In this document: one piece after another, positions 12,605 to 14,737 of the stretch | Numbering within the stretch: position 1 is the first letter of the stretch | Layout: every line of letters begins with the position of its first letter | Assembly (NCBI GenBank): GCA_036720245.1 | Contig: DAIMNI010000056.1 | Coordinates: 1 to 14,737, forward strand | DNA from: JAAZMA01 sp036720245 | Lineage (GTDB): Bacteria; Bacillota; Clostridia; Tissierellales; Tepidimicrobiaceae | Direction: 5' to 3' | DNA length: 14,737 bases | Position numbers and translations under genes: made by a program | The notes under the pieces: generated by a model | Database searches by the model: none | What the model saw: only the letters and a program-made list of their open reading frames with translations | Told to the model about the DNA's origin: nothing

Positions 12605-14671
12605 ATGCCCAGAGAAATATCATTAGAAAAAACACGAAATATAGGAATAATGGCTCATATAGATGCAGGCAAAACAACTACTACAGAAAGAATCTTATTC
12701 TATACTGGAAAAATTCACAGATTAGGCGAAACTCATGAAGGTGCTGCACAAATGGATTGGATGGAGCAGGAGCAAGAAAGAGGTATAACCATAACATCTG
12801 CTGCAACTACATGTCACTGGAGAGATCATAGGATAAACATTATAGACACACCAGGCCACGTGGATTTTACTGTAGAAGTAGAAAGATCCTTAAGAGTTTT
12901 AGATAGTACGGTAGCAGTATTTTGCGCAAAAGGTGGAGTAGAACCCCAATCAGAAACAGTTTGGAGACAAGCGGACAAATACAACATTCCTCGAATGGCT
13001 TTTATAAATAAAATGGATATTGTTGGAGCAGACTTTTTTAACACAATAGATATGATTGAGGATAGACTAAAAGCCCATCCAGTCCCCGTACAATTACCTA
13101 TTGGAAAAGAAGATAGTTTCAAAGGTGTTGTGGATCTAATAAATATGAATGCCAGAATATATAAAGATGATTTAGGTGAAGATATAGAAATAACAGATAT
13201 TCCTGAAGAATTAAAAGATTTAGCTGATGAATATAGGGAAAGCTTATTAGAACATGTAGCTGAATACGATGAGGAATTAATGGTAAAATATCTAGAAGGT
13301 GAAGAAATACTTCCTGAAGATATTATAAGAGCAATTAGAACAGCCACAATTAATGTTAAAATGACTCCCGTATTATGTGGTTCATCCTATAAAAACAAGG
13401 GAGTACAACCATTATTAGATGCAATAGTGGACTATCTACCTTCACCAGTGGAAATTCCACCAATAAAAGGTGTGGGTGAAGATGGAGAAGAAGAGGAGAG
13501 AAAATCTTCAGATGAAGAGCCATTCTCTGCACTAGCTTTTAAGATAGTTACAGACCCATATGTTGGTAAACTTGCATATTTTAGAGTTTATTCTGGAACA
13601 CTTAAATCAGGTTCCTATGTGTATAATTCTTCAAAAGGAAAGAGAGAAAGAGTAGGTAGAATACTATTAATGCATGCCAACAAAAGAGTAGAAGTGGATG
13701 AAGCATATGCAGGAGATATAGCTGCTGCAGTTGGACTTAAGGATACTGGAACAGGAGATACCCTATGTGATGGGGACAATCCAATAATATTAGAAACTAT
13801 GGAGTTTCCAGATCCAGTTATAGAAGTGGCTATAGAGCCTAAGACTAAGGCAAGTCAAGAGAAGATGAGCGTAGCCTTGGCAAAATTAGCAGAAGAAGAT
13901 CCAACCTTTAAAACTAGCACAAATGAAGAAACAGGGCAAGTACTAATTGCAGGTATGGGAGAACTACATTTGGAAATTATAGTAGATAGACTTTTAAGAG
14001 AATTTAAAGTAGAAGCCAATGTAGGTAATCCCCAGGTTGCTTATAAGGAAACTATTACAATACCAGCCAATGCAGAAACTAAGTATGCAAGACAATCTGG
14101 TGGCCATGGGCAATATGGTCATGTTAAGATTAAAGTGGAACCTCAAGAAGCAGGTGCAGGTTATGAATTTGTCAATGCTATAGTGGGAGGAGTTATTCCA
14201 AAGGAATATATCCCAGCTGTAGACCATGGAATTCAAGAAGCTATGCATTCTGGTATAGTTGGTGGTTATCCAGTACTAGATTTAAAAGTTACATTATATG
14301 ACGGTTCTTATCACGAGGTAGACTCCTCGGAAATGGCCTTTAAGATTGCTGGTTCTATGGCTTTTAAAGAGGCTATGGCAAAAGCAAAACCAGTATTATT
14401 AGAGCCAATTATGAAAGTAGAAGTAATTATGCCAGAAGAGTATATGGGAGATGTTATTGGTGATATTAATTCTAGAAGAGGTAGAATAGAAGGTATGGAA
14501 CCAAGAAATGGAGTTCAAGTAGTAATGGGATTTGTTCCTTTATCAGAAATGTTTGGTTATGCTACAGATCTTCGTTCTAATACTCAAGGTAGGGCAACTT
14601 ACTCTATGGAATTTGGCCATTATGAGCCAGTTCCAAATAATATTGCAGAAAAAATATTAGGAAATAAATAA
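12605..14671 (+). CDS. fusA: Translation elongation factor G
   Basis: This 688-residue EF-G is the GTPase that drives tRNA-mRNA translocation and, with RRF, ribosome recycling. GTPase motifs are intact: P-loop AHIDAGKT (17-24), switch I RGITIT (59-64), DTPGH (81-85), NKMD (135-138) and GSS (259-261). Domain II covers about 300-400; domain IV includes GGHGQYGHVKI and the protein ends with domain V (EPIMKVEVIMPEEYMGDV onwards). Length is the usual 690 or so, and it looks like canonical EF-G rather than a TetM-like or EF-G2 relative. Start ATG 12605 follows AAGGAGGG (12592-12599). A second tuf follows after 29 nt, as in the classical str operon. Confidence 0.98.
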   Translation: MPREISLEKTRNIGIMAHIDAGKTTTTERILFYTGKIHRLGETHEGAAQMDWMEQEQERGITITSAATTCHWRDHRINIIDTPGHVDFTVEVERSLRVLDSTVAVFCAKGGVEPQSETVWRQADKYNIPRMAFINKMDIVGADFFNTIDMIEDRLKAHPVPVQLPIGKEDSFKGVVDLINMNARIYKDDLGEDIEITDIPEELKDLADEYRESLLEHVAEYDEELMVKYLEGEEILPEDIIRAIRTATINVKMTPVLCGSSYKNKGVQPLLDAIVDYLPSPVEIPPIKGVGEDGEEEERKSSDEEPFSALAFKIVTDPYVGKLAYFRVYSGTLKSGSYVYNSSKGKRERVGRILLMHANKRVEVDEAYAGDIAAAVGLKDTGTGDTLCDGDNPIILETMEFPDPVIEVAIEPKTKASQEKMSVALAKLAEEDPTFKTSTNEETGQVLIAGMGELHLEIIVDRLLREFKVEANVGNPQVAYKETITIPANAETKYARQSGGHGQYGHVKIKVEPQEAGAGYEFVNAIVGGVIPKEYIPAVDHGIQEAMHSGIVGGYPVLDLKVTLYDGSYHEVDSSEMAFKIAGSMAFKEAMAKAKPVLLEPIMKVEVIMPEEYMGDVIGDINSRRGRIEGMEPRNGVQVVMGFVPLSEMFGYATDLRSNTQGRATYSMEFGHYEPVPNNIAEKILGNK

Positions 14672-14700
14672 CTTATACAATTATTAAGGAGGAATAAATC

Positions 14701-14737
14701 ATGGGTAAAGCAAAATTTGAAAGAACAAAACCTCACG
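14701..14737 (+). CDS. tuf: Elongation factor Tu, N-terminal start (partial, second tuf copy)
   Basis: The frame starts with ATG 14701 after AAGGAGGA (14686-14693) and runs off the right edge. The twelve full codons read MGKAKFERTKPH, the conserved EF-Tu N-terminus (commonly MAKAKFERTKPH). It is the last visible gene of the str operon, 29 nt after fusA. Only the leader peptide region before the G domain is present, so length and integrity cannot be judged. Confidence 0.96.
   Translation, partial: MGKAKFERTKPH

Noticed and set aside
12457..12738. Plus-strand 93-codon frame overlapping the end of rpsG and the start of fusA
   Set aside because: It is an out-of-frame shadow of two certain genes, and its composition does not resemble a real protein.

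Overview
This window is a core housekeeping locus from a low-GC Gram-positive bacterium. The protein sequences (zinc-type L33, SecE, NusG, L11, L1, L10, L12, RpoB, RpoC, YbxF-type L7Ae protein, S12, S7, EF-G, EF-Tu), the strong A/T bias with AGA for Arg and ATA for Ile, and the strong AGGAGG-like ribosome binding sites point to Firmicutes, probably Clostridia or Tissierellia. This assignment comes from recalled family sequences, not a search. All genes lie on the + strand, and I see no mobile element, CRISPR array, tRNA, rRNA or pseudogene.

Layout. (1) The 3' end of one tuf gene (1-68) ends in a strong intrinsic terminator. (2) A promoter near 193-221 starts rpmG-secE-nusG, followed by rplK-rplA. 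(3) An extended -10 promoter at 2574-2602 starts rplJ-rplL behind an L10-type leader with an attenuator; a strong terminator follows rplL. (4) A promoter at 3782-3810 starts rpoB-rpoC, with a structured leader that can form two mutually exclusive hairpins. (5) A near-consensus promoter inside the last codons of rpoC (11145-11173) starts the str operon: rplGB-rpsL-rpsG-fusA-tuf. The window ends 12 codons into the second tuf, so two tuf copies flank the block about 14.6 kb apart.

The genes form one functional unit: RNA polymerase beta and beta', its elongation factor NusG, ribosomal proteins of both subunits (including the L11/L10/L12 GTPase stalk), the translation GTPases EF-G and EF-Tu, and the Sec translocon subunit SecE. 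The regulatory layer between them is the most informative part. It includes two L1-binding-type hairpins (before rplK and before rplA), an L10 attenuator with an 8-bp antiterminator/terminator switch, a hairpin between the Shine-Dalgarno sequence and the start codon of nusG, and a hairpin that pairs the Shine-Dalgarno sequence of rpoC with its own TTG start.

I found no new multi-gene system. The gene content is ordinary, and the points worth following up are cis-regulatory. Non-AUG starts were chosen for rplK (TTG), rpoC (TTG) and rpsG (GTG).
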